A stretch of DNA of 64,000 nt from Allosphingosinicella deserti. Lineage in GTDB: Bacteria; Pseudomonadota; Alphaproteobacteria; Sphingomonadales; Sphingomonadaceae. Below the pieces are notes generated by a model. That model saw nothing but the letters and a program-made list of their open reading frames with translations, did not search any database and had not been told where the DNA came from. Below are positions 15,578 to 24,901 of this stretch, piece after piece. Where the stretch lies: contig NZ_PXYI01000002.1 of NCBI RefSeq assembly GCF_003012735.1, positions 372,001-436,000 of the forward strand, written 5' to 3'. The position numbers and the translations under genes are program-made. How positions within the stretch are numbered: position 1 is the first letter of the stretch; every line of letters starts with the position of its first letter.

Positions 15578-16712
15578 CGTGGTCGCGCGCATCGCTCCCG
15601 GGGTTGCAAGCTTCGAGGCGGAGGCCTGGGATGCCTGCGCCGGCGCGGGCAATCCGTTCGTCCGGCACGCCTTCCTGTCCGCGCTCGAGCAATCGGGCAG
15701 CGCGACCGCGCGGGCCGGCTGGCAGCCGCTGCCGATCGCCATTGATGCGCCGGATGGGAGCCTGGCGGCGGTGACGCCGGCCTATGTCAAAAGCCACAGC
15801 CAGGGCGAATATGTGTTCGACCACGCCTGGGCCTCGGCGTGGGAGCGCGCCGGCGGGGATTATTATCCCAAGCTGCAGATCGCGGTGCCGTTCACGCCGG
15901 TGCCGGGCCCGAGGTTGCTGACCCGCGATCCGGAGCTTGCACCGGCGCTGATCCGCGCGGTCGAGACGGTGGTGCGGCAGAACGATCTCTCTTCGGCGCA
16001 CGCCACCTTCCTTAGCGCCGACGACGTGACAGCCTTCGAGGCGGCCGGCTGGCTGATCCGCACCGACAGCCAGTTCCATTGGCAGAATGAGGATTATCGG
16101 AGCTTCGACGATTTCCTGGCCGCACTCTCTTCGCGCAAGCGCAAGACGATCCGCAAGGAACGCGCCGCGGCGCTCGACGGGCTGACGGTCGAGCATGTCA
16201 CCGGCGCCGCGATCACCGAGGCGCATTGGGACGCCTTCTGGGCCTTCTATCAGGATACGGGCGCTCGCAAATGGGGGCGGCCCTATCTGACCCGCAGCTT
16301 CTTCACGATGCTCGGCGAGCGCCTGTCGGAGCGGATCCTGCTGATCTTCGCCCTGCGCGAAGGCGTACCGATCGCCGGCGCGCTGAACATGATCGGCGAC
16401 GATACGCTCTACGGCCGTTACTGGGGGGCGACCACCGAAGTCCCCCACCTTCATTTCGAAATCTGCTATTATCAGGCGATCGACGCCGCGATTGAACGCG
16501 GCCTCTCCCGCGTGGAAGCGGGTGCGCAGGGATCGCACAAGCTCGCCCGCGGCTATCGCCCGGTGCCGACTTATTCGGCCCATTTCATCCCGAATTCGAG
16601 CTTCCGCAAGGCGGTCGCCGATTTTCTGGAGATGGAGCGCGACGCGGTTGCCGACGAGATCGCCCAGCTCGCGGATTTCACGCCTTTCCGGAAAGGGGAG
16701 CCTTCCGCATAA
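15570..16712 (+). CDS. FemAB-like/GNAT protein (PF04339, DUF482)
   Basis: The 380-residue protein matches the PF04339 'peptidogalycan biosynthesis-like' family: GNPFVRHAFLSALE near the N-terminus, YVKSHSQGEYVFDHAW, YYPKLQIAVPFTPVPGPR, SRKRKTIRKER, and LHFEICYYQAIDAAIERG followed by EAGAQGSHKLARGY. These are double-GNAT proteins related to FemABX aminoacyl transferases; the true substrate is unknown. It overlaps the GDPD gene by eight bases and ends the operon that began at DUF3572. Confidence 0.88.
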   Translation: MSDVVARIAPGVASFEAEAWDACAGAGNPFVRHAFLSALEQSGSATARAGWQPLPIAIDAPDGSLAAVTPAYVKSHSQGEYVFDHAWASAWERAGGDYYPKLQIAVPFTPVPGPRLLTRDPELAPALIRAVETVVRQNDLSSAHATFLSADDVTAFEAAGWLIRTDSQFHWQNEDYRSFDDFLAALSSRKRKTIRKERAAALDGLTVEHVTGAAITEAHWDAFWAFYQDTGARKWGRPYLTRSFFTMLGERLSERILLIFALREGVPIAGALNMIGDDTLYGRYWGATTEVPHLHFEICYYQAIDAAIERGLSRVEAGAQGSHKLARGYRPVPTYSAHFIPNSSFRKAVADFLEMERDAVADEIAQLADFTPFRKGEPSA

Positions 16713-16740
16713 AGGGCGCAATACACGCAAGGGGAAGAAG

Positions 16741-18816
16741 ATGCTGAGACTGTCCTGCGCCTTATTGCTTGCCTGCACGGCCACGCTTCCGGCGGCCGCC
16801 GCCCCGGCTGAGGGGCCGTCCCGCACGTTCGAGGCGCGGGACCTGTTCTCGCTCGAAGCCGCCACTGATCCGCAGATCAGCCCCGACGGATCGAAGATCG
16901 CCTATGTACGCCGCTCCGGGGACGTCATGACCGATCGCATGCGCCCGTCGATCTGGCTCGTCGACACGCGCAGCGGCGAACAGATGCCGCTCGCGGCGGG
17001 ACCTGGCGCACATAGCCAGCCGCGCTGGTCGCCGGACGGCAAGCGCCTCGCCTATGTCTCGTCCGGCGAAGGCGGCGCCGCGCAGCTCTACGTCCGCTGG
17101 ATGGCGAGCGGCGAATCCGTGCGGATCACCAACCTTCCCGACGCGCCGACCAGCGTCGCCTGGTCTCCCGATGGCCGTCACATCGCTTATGCCATGTTCG
17201 TGCCCGCCGAGGGGACCAAGCTCGGCTCGCTGCCGCCCAAGCCCGAAGGCGCAAAGTGGGCCGAGCCGCTCGAGATCCATACCGACATCACCTACCGCAC
17301 CGATGAAGAAGGCTATGTGAAGCCGGGCTTCAGCCACATCTTCCTGGTCTCGGGCGATGGCGGCGCGCCGCGCCAGCTCACCTTCGGTTCGGTGCATGAC
17401 AATGGCCCGCTCAGCTGGGCGCCGGACGGCCGGACGATCCTGTTCAGCAGCAACCGCTCGCCCGACTGGGCCCGCGAGCCGCTCGACACGGAAGTCTATG
17501 CCCTCGATGTCGCCGGCGGCGCCATCACCGCGCTGACCGATCGCGACGGGCCGGACAATCAGCCGGCAATATCCCCGGACGGCAAGCTGATCGCCTTCAC
17601 CGGATTCGACGACAAACGGCTCGGCTACCAGAATGACGTCCTCTATGTGATGAACCGTGACGGCAGCGGCCGGCGCGCGCTTACCGAACGCCTCGATCGC
17701 TCGGCGGATTCGCCGGTCTGGGCCGCCGACGGGCGGTCGATCTTCTTCGCCTATGACGATCAGGGAACCCGTAAGGTGGCGCGCGTCGGCCTCGACGGGT
17801 CCCTCCGCACCGTCGCGGAGGGGCTGACCGGCGGCGCGCAGGACAGACCCTATACCGGTGGCAGCTTCTCGGTCGCGAAGGACGGCGCGATCGCGGCGAC
17901 CAGCGGCAGCGCCATGCGTCCGTCGGACGTCGCCCTCTATCGTGCCGGCGACAAGCGACAGCTGACCCGGCTCAATGCCGAGCTGCTCGACGGCAAGCGC
18001 CTCGGCGAAGTTCGCAAGCTCACCGCGACCTCATTCGACAATCGCCGGATCGACTCCTGGCTGACCCTGCCGCCGAGCTGGAGCGAGGGACAGAAAGTGC
18101 CGCTGATCCTGGAAATCCATGGCGGGCCCTTTTCCGCCTACGGTCCGGCCTTCGCGACAGACAACCAGCTTTATGCCAGCGCCGGCTATGCGGTGCTGTC
18201 GGTCAATCCGCGGGGGTCTACGTCCTACGGCGAGGAGTTCGCCAATCTCATCCACCATGCCTATCCCGGCCGCGACTATGACGATCTGATCGCTTCCGTG
18301 GACGCGGCGATTGCCGGCGGCTTCGTCGATCCGGACCGGCTGTTCGTCACCGGCGGCTCGGGCGGCGGCGTGCTCACCACCTGGATCGTCGGCAAGACCG
18401 ATCGCTTCAAGGCCGCGGCGGCGCAGAAGCCGGTGATCAACTGGACCAGCCAGGCGCTGACCGCGGATGGCCCCGCCTTCTTCGCCCGCTACTGGTTCGG
18501 CACCTATCCATGGGAGGATCCGCAAGCCTATTGGAATCGCTCGCCGCTGTCGCTGGTCGGCAACGTCAAGACTCCGACCCTGGTCGTCGTCGGCAGCGAG
18601 GATTATCGCACGCCCGTCAGCCAGTCCGAGGAATATTATACCGCTTTGCAGCTGCGCGGCGTGCCGACGGCTTTGATCAAGGTGCCAGGCGCCGGCCACG
18701 GCACCATCGCCAGCCGCCCCTCGCAAAGCGCCGCCAAGGCGGCCGCGATCCTCGCCTGGTTCGAAAAGTACAAGGATGGCGCACCCGCCGGCTCGGTGGC
18801 CGCCGGGACGGACTGA
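16741..18816 (+). CDS. Secreted S9-family peptidase (DPP/acylaminoacyl type)
   Basis: The 691-residue protein starts at the ATG after AAGGGGAAGAAG, and its signal peptide is cleaved near PAAAAP. A TolB-like beta-propeller (repeats of SPDGK/APDGR around 55-420) is followed by an alpha/beta-hydrolase domain with EIHGGPFSAYG, nucleophile Ser in GGSGGG, Asp in VVGSEDYRTP and His in GAGHG. It is an exported oligopeptidase. It follows the FemAB-like gene by 28 bases and may be read through from it. Confidence 0.92.
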   Translation: MLRLSCALLLACTATLPAAAAPAEGPSRTFEARDLFSLEAATDPQISPDGSKIAYVRRSGDVMTDRMRPSIWLVDTRSGEQMPLAAGPGAHSQPRWSPDGKRLAYVSSGEGGAAQLYVRWMASGESVRITNLPDAPTSVAWSPDGRHIAYAMFVPAEGTKLGSLPPKPEGAKWAEPLEIHTDITYRTDEEGYVKPGFSHIFLVSGDGGAPRQLTFGSVHDNGPLSWAPDGRTILFSSNRSPDWAREPLDTEVYALDVAGGAITALTDRDGPDNQPAISPDGKLIAFTGFDDKRLGYQNDVLYVMNRDGSGRRALTERLDRSADSPVWAADGRSIFFAYDDQGTRKVARVGLDGSLRTVAEGLTGGAQDRPYTGGSFSVAKDGAIAATSGSAMRPSDVALYRAGDKRQLTRLNAELLDGKRLGEVRKLTATSFDNRRIDSWLTLPPSWSEGQKVPLILEIHGGPFSAYGPAFATDNQLYASAGYAVLSVNPRGSTSYGEEFANLIHHAYPGRDYDDLIASVDAAIAGGFVDPDRLFVTGGSGGGVLTTWIVGKTDRFKAAAAQKPVINWTSQALTADGPAFFARYWFGTYPWEDPQAYWNRSPLSLVGNVKTPTLVVVGSEDYRTPVSQSEEYYTALQLRGVPTALIKVPGAGHGTIASRPSQSAAKAAAILAWFEKYKDGAPAGSVAAGTD

Positions 18817-18821
18817 CGTCG

Positions 18822-18848
18822 CTTTTCTCCTCCCTGGAGAGGAGAAAG
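18822..18848. terminator. Hairpin between convergent genes
   Basis: CTTTTCTCCTCC pairs with GGAGAAAG-type bases around a short loop. It lies between the S9 peptidase stop and the convergent thioesterase. There is no T-run longer than four, so it may be a weak bidirectional terminator. Confidence 0.45.
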
Positions 18849-18853
18849 AGGCG

Positions 18854-19246
18854 TCACTTCATGAACGGTGCCGCGACGTCCGGCGGCACCCGAAGGGGGC
18901 GCCCGGTCGCCTTGTCGAGGATCGCCCAGGTGGTCTTGGCGCGCACCCGCAATTTCCCGTCTTCACCGATGAACTCGACATGGCGGTCGAACCGCGCGCC
19001 GCGCGGGCCGTCCGGGATCCAGGTCCGCCCGGTCACGGTCTCGCCCGGCTGCACCGCGCGCAAATAGTCGATCTCGTGCCGGGTCACGACCCACACATAG
19101 GCTTGTTGATGCTCGATCGGCGCGACCGCCGCCCAGTGGCCGGTGGCAATGTCCTGGATCCAGCGCACCCATACCGCATTGTTGACGTGGCCGAGCTCGT
19201 CGATGTCCTCGTGCGTCGCCGTGATGCTGAGTTGGAACGGGGTCAT
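18854..19246 (-). CDS. Hotdog-fold acyl-CoA thioesterase
   Basis: The 130-residue protein is a 4HBT/YbgC-FadM-type thioesterase: DELGHVNNAVWVRWIQD is the catalytic hotdog helix entrance (the family usually has D-x-x-GHVNN), and RHEIDYLRAVQPGETV follows. Such enzymes hydrolyse acyl-CoA to free acid and CoA in the cytoplasm. It sits between two S9 peptidase genes and is 67 bases downstream of the oligopeptidase B-like gene's stop, in the opposite reading order, so it probably has its own promoter. Confidence 0.9.
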   Translation of the reverse strand: MTPFQLSITATHEDIDELGHVNNAVWVRWIQDIATGHWAAVAPIEHQQAYVWVVTRHEIDYLRAVQPGETVTGRTWIPDGPRGARFDRHVEFIGEDGKLRVRAKTTWAILDKATGRPLRVPPDVAAPFMK

Positions 19247-19277
19247 AGCGCCCTCGCGTGAGAGTTGAGGGCGCAGG

Positions 19278-19305
19278 GGACGGCCCGCCCCTCGGCGGGC
19301 CGTCC
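19278..19305. terminator. Perfect 12-bp GC hairpin
   Basis: GGACGGCCCGCC and GGCGGGCCGTCC pair perfectly around a four-base loop in the gap below the oligopeptidase B-like gene (minus strand). No T-run follows on either strand, so it may act with Rho or stabilise the mRNA end. Confidence 0.55.
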
Positions 19306-19313
19306 TTGCCCGA

Positions 19314-21467
19314 TCATTTCTTCGTGTCGTCGCCGATCTGGGTCAGCACGAATGCATAGGCTTCCGCCACTTCCTGGAGGCGGTCCCAGCGGCCGGATTT
19401 GCCGCCATGGCCTGCGCCCATGTTGATCTTGAGCAGCAGCAGGTTGTCGTCGGTCTTGGTGTTCCGCAGCTTCGCGGCCCATTTGGCCGGTTCCCAATAA
19501 GTGACGCGCGGATCGTTGAGGCCGCCGGTGATCAGCATCGGCGGATAGGCTTGCGGCTTCACCTGATCGTAGGGACTGTAGGACCGAATATATTCGAACG
19601 CCGCCTTGTCGGTGATCGGATTGCCCCATTCCGGCCACTCGCCCGGGGTGAGCGGCAGGCTTTCATCCTGCATCGTGTTGAGCACGTCGACGAACGGCAC
19701 GTCCGCGACGACCGCACCCCAAAGCTCCGGATTCATGTTGGCGACAGCCCCCATCAGCTCGCCACCCGCCGATCCGCCCTGGATCCCGATCTTGCCCGGA
19801 GCGGTGTAGCCCTCGGCAATCAGGCCCTTGGCCGCGTCGACGAAATCGTTGAACGTGTTGGTGCGCTTGTCGAGCTTGCCGTCGAGGAACCAGCCGTAGC
19901 CGAGGTCGTCGCCGCCGCGGATGTGCGCAATCGCATAGGCATAACCGCGGTCGAGCAGGCTGACGCGGGAGGTCGAGAAGCTCGGCGGGATCGCATGGCC
20001 GTAGGCGCCATAGGCGTACAGGAACAATTTGCCCTGGCCGCTCTTCTCGAATCCCTTCTTGTAGACGACCGAGACCGGCACCTTCTTGCCGTCGCGAGTC
20101 GGCAGCATCAGCCGCTCGGTCGTATATTGGCCGGCGTCGTAGCCGGACGGGATCTCCTGAACCTTCAGCGTCTCGAGCCGATCGTCGGCGGGATGGTAAT
20201 CGTAGACGGTCTGCGGCGTGACCATCGACGAATAGCCGAGGCGATAGGCGGCGGGCGCATATTCGGCATTGCCGGCGAAGGCGGCGCTGTAGCTCGCTTC
20301 CTTGAACGGAATTCGCTCCTCCTTTCCATCATAGGTGCGAAGCACCAATTGATCGAGGCCGTCGACCCGTTCCGACAGGGCAAGATGATCGAGATAGGAT
20401 GTGACGCCGCGCAGATAGACCCGGTCTGAGCCGGGGATCACCGTCTTCCAGGCATCGGGTATCGCCGGATCGGCTTCGGCAAGTCGGAAATTGACGTGCT
20501 CGTCATTGGTGACGATCCACAACTTCCCGTGCGCCGCGTCCACGGAATATTGCCTTTTCTCCTTGCGCGGAGAGATCAGGACGAGCGGCTTCAGCGGATC
20601 GGCTGCGGAGACGAAGCGGACCTCGTTGGTGGCATTGTCGCCGGTCGAAACGAAGATCAGGCTGCGATCCTGCGAGCGCGACACGCCGACGCTGAAGCCG
20701 AGCTCCTTAGTCTCCTCGTACAGCGTCCTGTCCTCGGCCACGGGGGTTCCGAGTCGGTGGTAGCGTGCCCGATAGGAACGCCAATTGTCGTTCACCTCGG
20801 TGAACACGACGCCCTTGCTGTCGCTGGTCCACACCGGCGATCCGATGCCGACGTCGGTGACCGTCTCGATGTCCTTGCCGGTGGCGAGATCGCGGATCCG
20901 GAGCTGGAAACGTTCCGAGCCATTATCGTCGACCAGCGTCGCGCCGAGCCGTCCGTCGGGACTGACCTCGAGCGCGCCAAGCCGGTAATATTCCTTGCCT
21001 TCGGCCTCGGCGGCCTCGTCGAGGATCACCTGATCGGCGCCGCCGGCGACCGGCTTGCGATACCAGGTGCGATATTGCGCGCCGGGCTTGAAGGCCCACC
21101 AATAGAGATAGTCGCCGTCGCGGGCCGGAACGGAGGATTCGTCCTCCTTCAGGCGGCCCTTCATCTCCTCGAACAGGGTCGTCACCAGTTTCTGGTGCGG
21201 CGCCATCGCGGCTTCGAAATAGGCGTTCTCGGCCTTGAGGTAGGCGAGCACGTCCGCATCGTCGACCTTCGGATAGCCCTGGTCCTTCAGCCAGAAATAG
21301 GGATCTTCGATCGTGTAGCCGTGGCGGCTGTAGCTGTGCGGCCGCTGCTCGGCCTTGGGGGGCGCTGGAAGGTTCGAGGCTGTGGTCATGATGGCTTTCT
21401 GAGGCTGCGCGAGCGCCGCGGTCGGCGCGGCAAGCGCAAGGATGGGCAGGAACAAGAGTGGCTTCAA
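19314..21467 (-). CDS. Oligopeptidase B-like S9A peptidase, exported
   Basis: The protein is 717 residues from a TTG at 21467. This start yields a proper signal peptide (KPLLFLPILALAAPTAALAQ) and is preceded by GGGGGA. The N-terminal seven-bladed propeller region carries the ProOB start DPYFWLKD. The catalytic domain has YGAYG, IRGGDDLGYGW, nucleophile in GGSAGG, Asp in GGLNDPRV and His in GAGHGGKSG. Oligopeptidase B cuts small peptides after basic residues; here the leader implies a periplasmic location. It diverges from the aminopeptidase P gene, 88 bases away. Confidence 0.9.
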   Translation of the reverse strand: MKPLLFLPILALAAPTAALAQPQKAIMTTASNLPAPPKAEQRPHSYSRHGYTIEDPYFWLKDQGYPKVDDADVLAYLKAENAYFEAAMAPHQKLVTTLFEEMKGRLKEDESSVPARDGDYLYWWAFKPGAQYRTWYRKPVAGGADQVILDEAAEAEGKEYYRLGALEVSPDGRLGATLVDDNGSERFQLRIRDLATGKDIETVTDVGIGSPVWTSDSKGVVFTEVNDNWRSYRARYHRLGTPVAEDRTLYEETKELGFSVGVSRSQDRSLIFVSTGDNATNEVRFVSAADPLKPLVLISPRKEKRQYSVDAAHGKLWIVTNDEHVNFRLAEADPAIPDAWKTVIPGSDRVYLRGVTSYLDHLALSERVDGLDQLVLRTYDGKEERIPFKEASYSAAFAGNAEYAPAAYRLGYSSMVTPQTVYDYHPADDRLETLKVQEIPSGYDAGQYTTERLMLPTRDGKKVPVSVVYKKGFEKSGQGKLFLYAYGAYGHAIPPSFSTSRVSLLDRGYAYAIAHIRGGDDLGYGWFLDGKLDKRTNTFNDFVDAAKGLIAEGYTAPGKIGIQGGSAGGELMGAVANMNPELWGAVVADVPFVDVLNTMQDESLPLTPGEWPEWGNPITDKAAFEYIRSYSPYDQVKPQAYPPMLITGGLNDPRVTYWEPAKWAAKLRNTKTDDNLLLLKINMGAGHGGKSGRWDRLQEVAEAYAFVLTQIGDDTKK

Positions 21468-21555
21468 GATGCGATCCCCCGCTGGGCGCCAGACTGGCGC
21501 TGCTTCCCGATAGGGCTTACTTAGCGCCGGATCATCAGCCGAGGGAAGATTGCAC

Positions 21556-23349
21556 ATGTCGACGTACGAAGCCCGCCTCCAGGCCTTGCGCGAGCAGCTG
21601 AAGGCCGATCGGCTCGATGGCTTCGTCGTGCCGCTCACCGACGAACATATGAGCGAATATGTCGGCAGCTACGCGCAGCGGCTCGCCTGGCTGACGGGCT
21701 TCCAGGGATCGGCGGGCTCGGCCGCGGTGCTGCCGCAGGAGGCCGCGATCTTCACCGACGGACGCTACACGCTGCAGGTCCGCGACCAGGTCGACGGCCA
21801 GCATTGGAGCTATGAATCGGTGCCGCAGACCAGCGTCGCCGACTGGCTCAAGGAGCATGCTCCGAACGGCGCGCGGATCGGCTACGATCCCTGGCTCCAC
21901 ACCAACGACTGGGTCGTCCGGGCCCGCGAGGCGCTGGCCGCCAAGGGCGCCGAACTCGTTGCCGTCGAACGCAACCCGATCGATCGGGTGTGGTCGGATA
22001 AGCCGGAGCCCTCCAAGGCGCGGCTCGTCGTCCATGGTGACGATCTTGCCGGCAAGTCATCTGCGGCCAAGCGGCAGGACATCGCCGATTGGCTCAGGGC
22101 CGAGCAGGCCGACGCCGCGGTGCTCTCGGCGCTCGATTCGATCGCCTGGACGTTCAACGTGCGTGGTCAGGACGTCGAGCATACGCCGGTCGCTTTGTCC
22201 TTCGCCCTCGTCCACCAGGACGGCACCGCGGACCTGTTCGTCGCCTCGGAGAAACTGGGCGAGGACGTCCGCCAGCATCTCGGCAACGGCGTTCGCATCC
22301 ACGAGCGGAATGCGTTCGAGCCGCATCTGCGCGGCATGCGGGGCAAGACCGTGGTCGCCGATCCTGAACGTGCCGTCTCGGCGATCTTCGGGGCGCTCGA
22401 GGCCGCTGGCGCCAGGATCGTCACCAAGCGCGATCCCGCCGTGCTCCCCAAGGCGATCAAGAACCAGGTCGAGATCGGAGGCCACCATGCGGCGCAGGCG
22501 CGCGACGGTGCTGCTCTGACCCGCTTCCTCCATTGGCTGTCGATCGAGGCGCCGAAGGGCAGCGTCGACGAGCTCTCCGCCGCGGCAAAGCTGCAGGAAT
22601 TCCGCGAGGCCTGCGGAGATCTCCGCGACACCAGCTTCGACACCATCTCCGGCGCCGGCCCGAATGGCGCGATCGTCCATTATCGCGTGACCGAGGAGAC
22701 CAACCGCGCGATCGAGATGGATTCGCTTTATCTCGTCGATTCCGGCGGACAGTATCCGGACGGCACCACCGACGTCACCCGCACCGTCGCGATCGGCACG
22801 CCAACCGCCGAGATGCGCGATCGTTTCACCCGGGTGCTCAAGGGTCATATCGCGGTGTCGGCCGCGCTCTTCCCCGACGGCACTCGGGGCAGCCAGCTCG
22901 ACACGCTGGCCCGGCAATTTCTGTGGCAGGCGGGCGTCGATTATGCCCATGGCACCGGCCATGGCGTCGGTTCCTACCTCGCGGTCCATGAGGGGCCGCA
23001 GCGAATTGCGCCCGTCGGCAGCGGCCAATCCGGCGGCGACGAACCGTTGCGCGCCGGCATGATCCTTTCGAACGAACCCGGTTACTACAAGGCTGGTGCC
23101 TATGGCATCCGCATCGAGAATCTGGTGTTGGTCGTGCCGAGGCCGGTCGCCGGCGCCGAGAAGGACATGCTCGGTTTCCAAAATCTCACCTGGGCACCGA
23201 TCGACAGGACGCTGATCGATCTCGCCTTGCTCTCGCCGCAGGAGCGCGCCTGGGTCGACGATTATCACGCCCGCGTTCTGGAGATCGTCGGTCCGCAGTT
23301 GAGCGGCGAGGTTCTGGAGTGGACCAGGGCGGCCTGCGCCCCGCTCTGA
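21556..23349 (+). CDS. Xaa-Pro aminopeptidase (M24B, three-domain)
   Basis: The 597-residue metallopeptidase removes an N-terminal residue preceding proline. It has two creatinase-like N-terminal domains (about 1-300), then the pita-bread domain with metal ligands in DSGGQY-PDGTTDVTRT, GTGHGVGSYLAVHEGP, SNEPGYY and GIRIENL. A C-terminal extension (WAPIDRTLIDLALLS, WVDDYHARV) is typical of the long eukaryote-like APP1 form. No signal peptide is seen, so it is cytoplasmic. The start is the ATG at 21556, with GAGGGA in front. Confidence 0.93.
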   Translation: MSTYEARLQALREQLKADRLDGFVVPLTDEHMSEYVGSYAQRLAWLTGFQGSAGSAAVLPQEAAIFTDGRYTLQVRDQVDGQHWSYESVPQTSVADWLKEHAPNGARIGYDPWLHTNDWVVRAREALAAKGAELVAVERNPIDRVWSDKPEPSKARLVVHGDDLAGKSSAAKRQDIADWLRAEQADAAVLSALDSIAWTFNVRGQDVEHTPVALSFALVHQDGTADLFVASEKLGEDVRQHLGNGVRIHERNAFEPHLRGMRGKTVVADPERAVSAIFGALEAAGARIVTKRDPAVLPKAIKNQVEIGGHHAAQARDGAALTRFLHWLSIEAPKGSVDELSAAAKLQEFREACGDLRDTSFDTISGAGPNGAIVHYRVTEETNRAIEMDSLYLVDSGGQYPDGTTDVTRTVAIGTPTAEMRDRFTRVLKGHIAVSAALFPDGTRGSQLDTLARQFLWQAGVDYAHGTGHGVGSYLAVHEGPQRIAPVGSGQSGGDEPLRAGMILSNEPGYYKAGAYGIRIENLVLVVPRPVAGAEKDMLGFQNLTWAPIDRTLIDLALLSPQERAWVDDYHARVLEIVGPQLSGEVLEWTRAACAPL

Positions 23350-23378
23350 GTGGAAAGCGGATCGCGCGGGAGCGCGGT

Positions 23379-23510
23379 CTACTCGCTTCCCTTCGGCCCA
23401 TCTGCCTCGCTCGGTGCCGGCTCACCACGGGCCTGCGCCTTGCGACGCTTGAGATTGTCTCGGAGCGCTTCGGCGAGGCGGCGGGCGCGGTCTTCGGTGG
23501 GTTTCGACAT
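23379..23510 (-). CDS. Very small basic protein (43 aa)
   Basis: MSKPTEDRARRLAEALRDNLKRRKAQARG is a highly charged amphipathic helix followed by an acidic Pro-rich tail. The length is 43 residues. I recognise this as a type of conserved small protein in sphingomonads, with no known function. The ATG at 23510 lacks a strong ribosome site. It lies between aminopeptidase P and tRNA-Thr, on the opposite strand. Confidence 0.55.
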   Translation of the reverse strand: MSKPTEDRARRLAEALRDNLKRRKAQARGEPAPSEADGPKGSE

Positions 23511-23608
23511 TAGGGAAAAATACGACGGGGCGTGGACTTGGCGCAAGCCGCCTTGACAGGGCGGGCCGCCGCAGCCAATAGGGCCGCCGTCTCCCGACAG
23601 GCGATGAT

Positions 23609-23683
<75 letters not shown>

Positions 23684-23845
23684 TCGCCCGTCGGAGACAC
23701 CGCGCCCGCCGCAAGACGCGTTCCGCCGCGAACCTCCCCGTTTTCTGATCCCGCCGCGCCACGGCATGGCTCTCGCCCCCATGATTGGGGGCTTGTGCGA
23801 CAAATTCGTATTGGCTTTCCGGTCGGCGGAGCCCATCTCCGGCGG

Positions 23846-24046
23846 ATGAGCAGTGTCACCATTCTCGAACGAGCCTTCGCTCTCGCCCGCTCGGGCGAAC
23901 ATACTTCCGTTCAAAGCATCAGAGCCCGTTTGAAGGGCGAGGGCTTCGCCAATGTCGAGGCCCATCTGTCCGGTCACTCGATCAGCCGCCAGCTCCGAAA
24001 GATCTGCCTGGAGGCACGCGCGGGGAGCCCCGAACCTACGGCCTGA
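23846..24046 (+). CDS. Small conserved helical protein (66 aa)
   Basis: The predicted product begins MSSVTILERAFALARSG and continues with SIRARLKGEGF and SISRQLRKICLEAR. The mix of helix, a short glycine turn and basic residues suggests a compact DNA- or RNA-associated fold, but I cannot name it. Codon use resembles neighbouring genes. A GTG 51 bases upstream is in frame, but the ATG gives the better start. It precedes the cspA-IF-1 pair by 215 bases. Confidence 0.6.
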   Translation: MSSVTILERAFALARSGEHTSVQSIRARLKGEGFANVEAHLSGHSISRQLRKICLEARAGSPEPTA

Positions 24047-24261
24047 GGCGATCCCCAAGGCGTGTGGCTGCCGCGAGCGTCTTCCGATCGAAACCCGACG
24101 CGGGTCGGCGCATCGCTTGTATCTGGCTGCCTTATGCCCCATCTGGGCAGCGCTATCAGTCGCAACGGACGGTCACTGGCGCTTTGCGGCTCCTTTTCCT
24201 TCTTCCCGCTTCTCCTAGCCGAGTGGGCCGGGTGGCGGTCCGCCAAAGAAGGGAAAGTATA

Positions 24262-24471
24262 TTGATCACCGGAACCGTGAAATTCTTCAGTGCCGATCGC
24301 GGCTATGGCTTCATCCAGCCGGACGCCGGCGGGGCGGACGCATTCGTTCACATCTCGGCGCTCGAAGCGGCGGGGCTGGACATGCTCTCGCCGGACCAGC
24401 GTATCTCCTACGATTTGGAGGCCGATCGTGGCGGCAAGACCTGCGCCGTGAACCTCCAGGCGGCTGCCTGA
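24262..24471 (+). CDS. Cold-shock domain protein (CspA family)
   Basis: The 69-residue protein consists of one cold-shock domain, with RNP1 KGYGFIQP-like DRGYGFIQPD and RNP2 DAFVHISAL. It should bind single-stranded nucleic acid and act as an RNA chaperone. The start is a TTG after GAAGGGAAAG, giving ITGTVKFFSADRG as the first residues, which matches the family. Three bases separate its stop from the IF-1-like gene. The sequence is related to the second cold-shock gene at 25.5 kb on the other strand (both have QPxxGGxDAFVHISA). Confidence 0.92.
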   Translation: MITGTVKFFSADRGYGFIQPDAGGADAFVHISALEAAGLDMLSPDQRISYDLEADRGGKTCAVNLQAAA

Positions 24472-24474
24472 AGC

Positions 24475-24738
24475 ATGGCCAAGGAAGAATTGCTGACCCT
24501 CGAAGGTCTGATCGATGAAATCTATCCGGACGGGCGCTTCGGCGTGAGCCTCGACAACAATCACCGGATCATCGCTTACACAGCCGGCAAGATGCGGAGA
24601 TTTCGCATCAAGTCCGTGGTCGGTGATCGCGTACACGTGGAAATGACTCCTTACGACCTCAGCAAGGGCCGTATCGTGTTCCGAGAGCGCACTCCGGGTC
24701 AGGGACCGGGCGGTCCTCGGCGCTCCTTCCGCCGCTGA
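24475..24738 (+). CDS. IF-1-like S1-domain protein
   Basis: The 87-residue protein starts [16 protein letters not shown] and has the IF-1 OB-fold pattern ([36 protein letters not shown]). Ordinary alphaproteobacterial IF-1 ends near that point at about 72 residues; this one carries a further basic Gly/Pro/Arg tail ([14 protein letters not shown]). It forms an operon with a cold-shock gene rather than a housekeeping cluster, so it is probably a second, divergent IF-1 used in stress or cold. Calling it infA would imply the essential copy, which cannot be shown here. Confidence 0.85.
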   Translation: MAKEELLTLEGLIDEIYPDGRFGVSLDNNHRIIAYTAGKMRRFRIKSVVGDRVHVEMTPYDLSKGRIVFRERTPGQGPGGPRRSFRR

Positions 24739-24901
24739 TTCTGCGCCGCGCTCCAGAGCCTGGTCACGTTCGGGTAGAGCGGCCTGGGGCGGCGCGAGGT
24801 CTGGAAAGGGCATTCAGCAAACCCCCGAGACGGGCGCGTCGAACGATCCTTCCTGTGCACGAACGTCGCTGCGGTGAGACATTCTCGCCGCGGCGGCGGC
24901 G

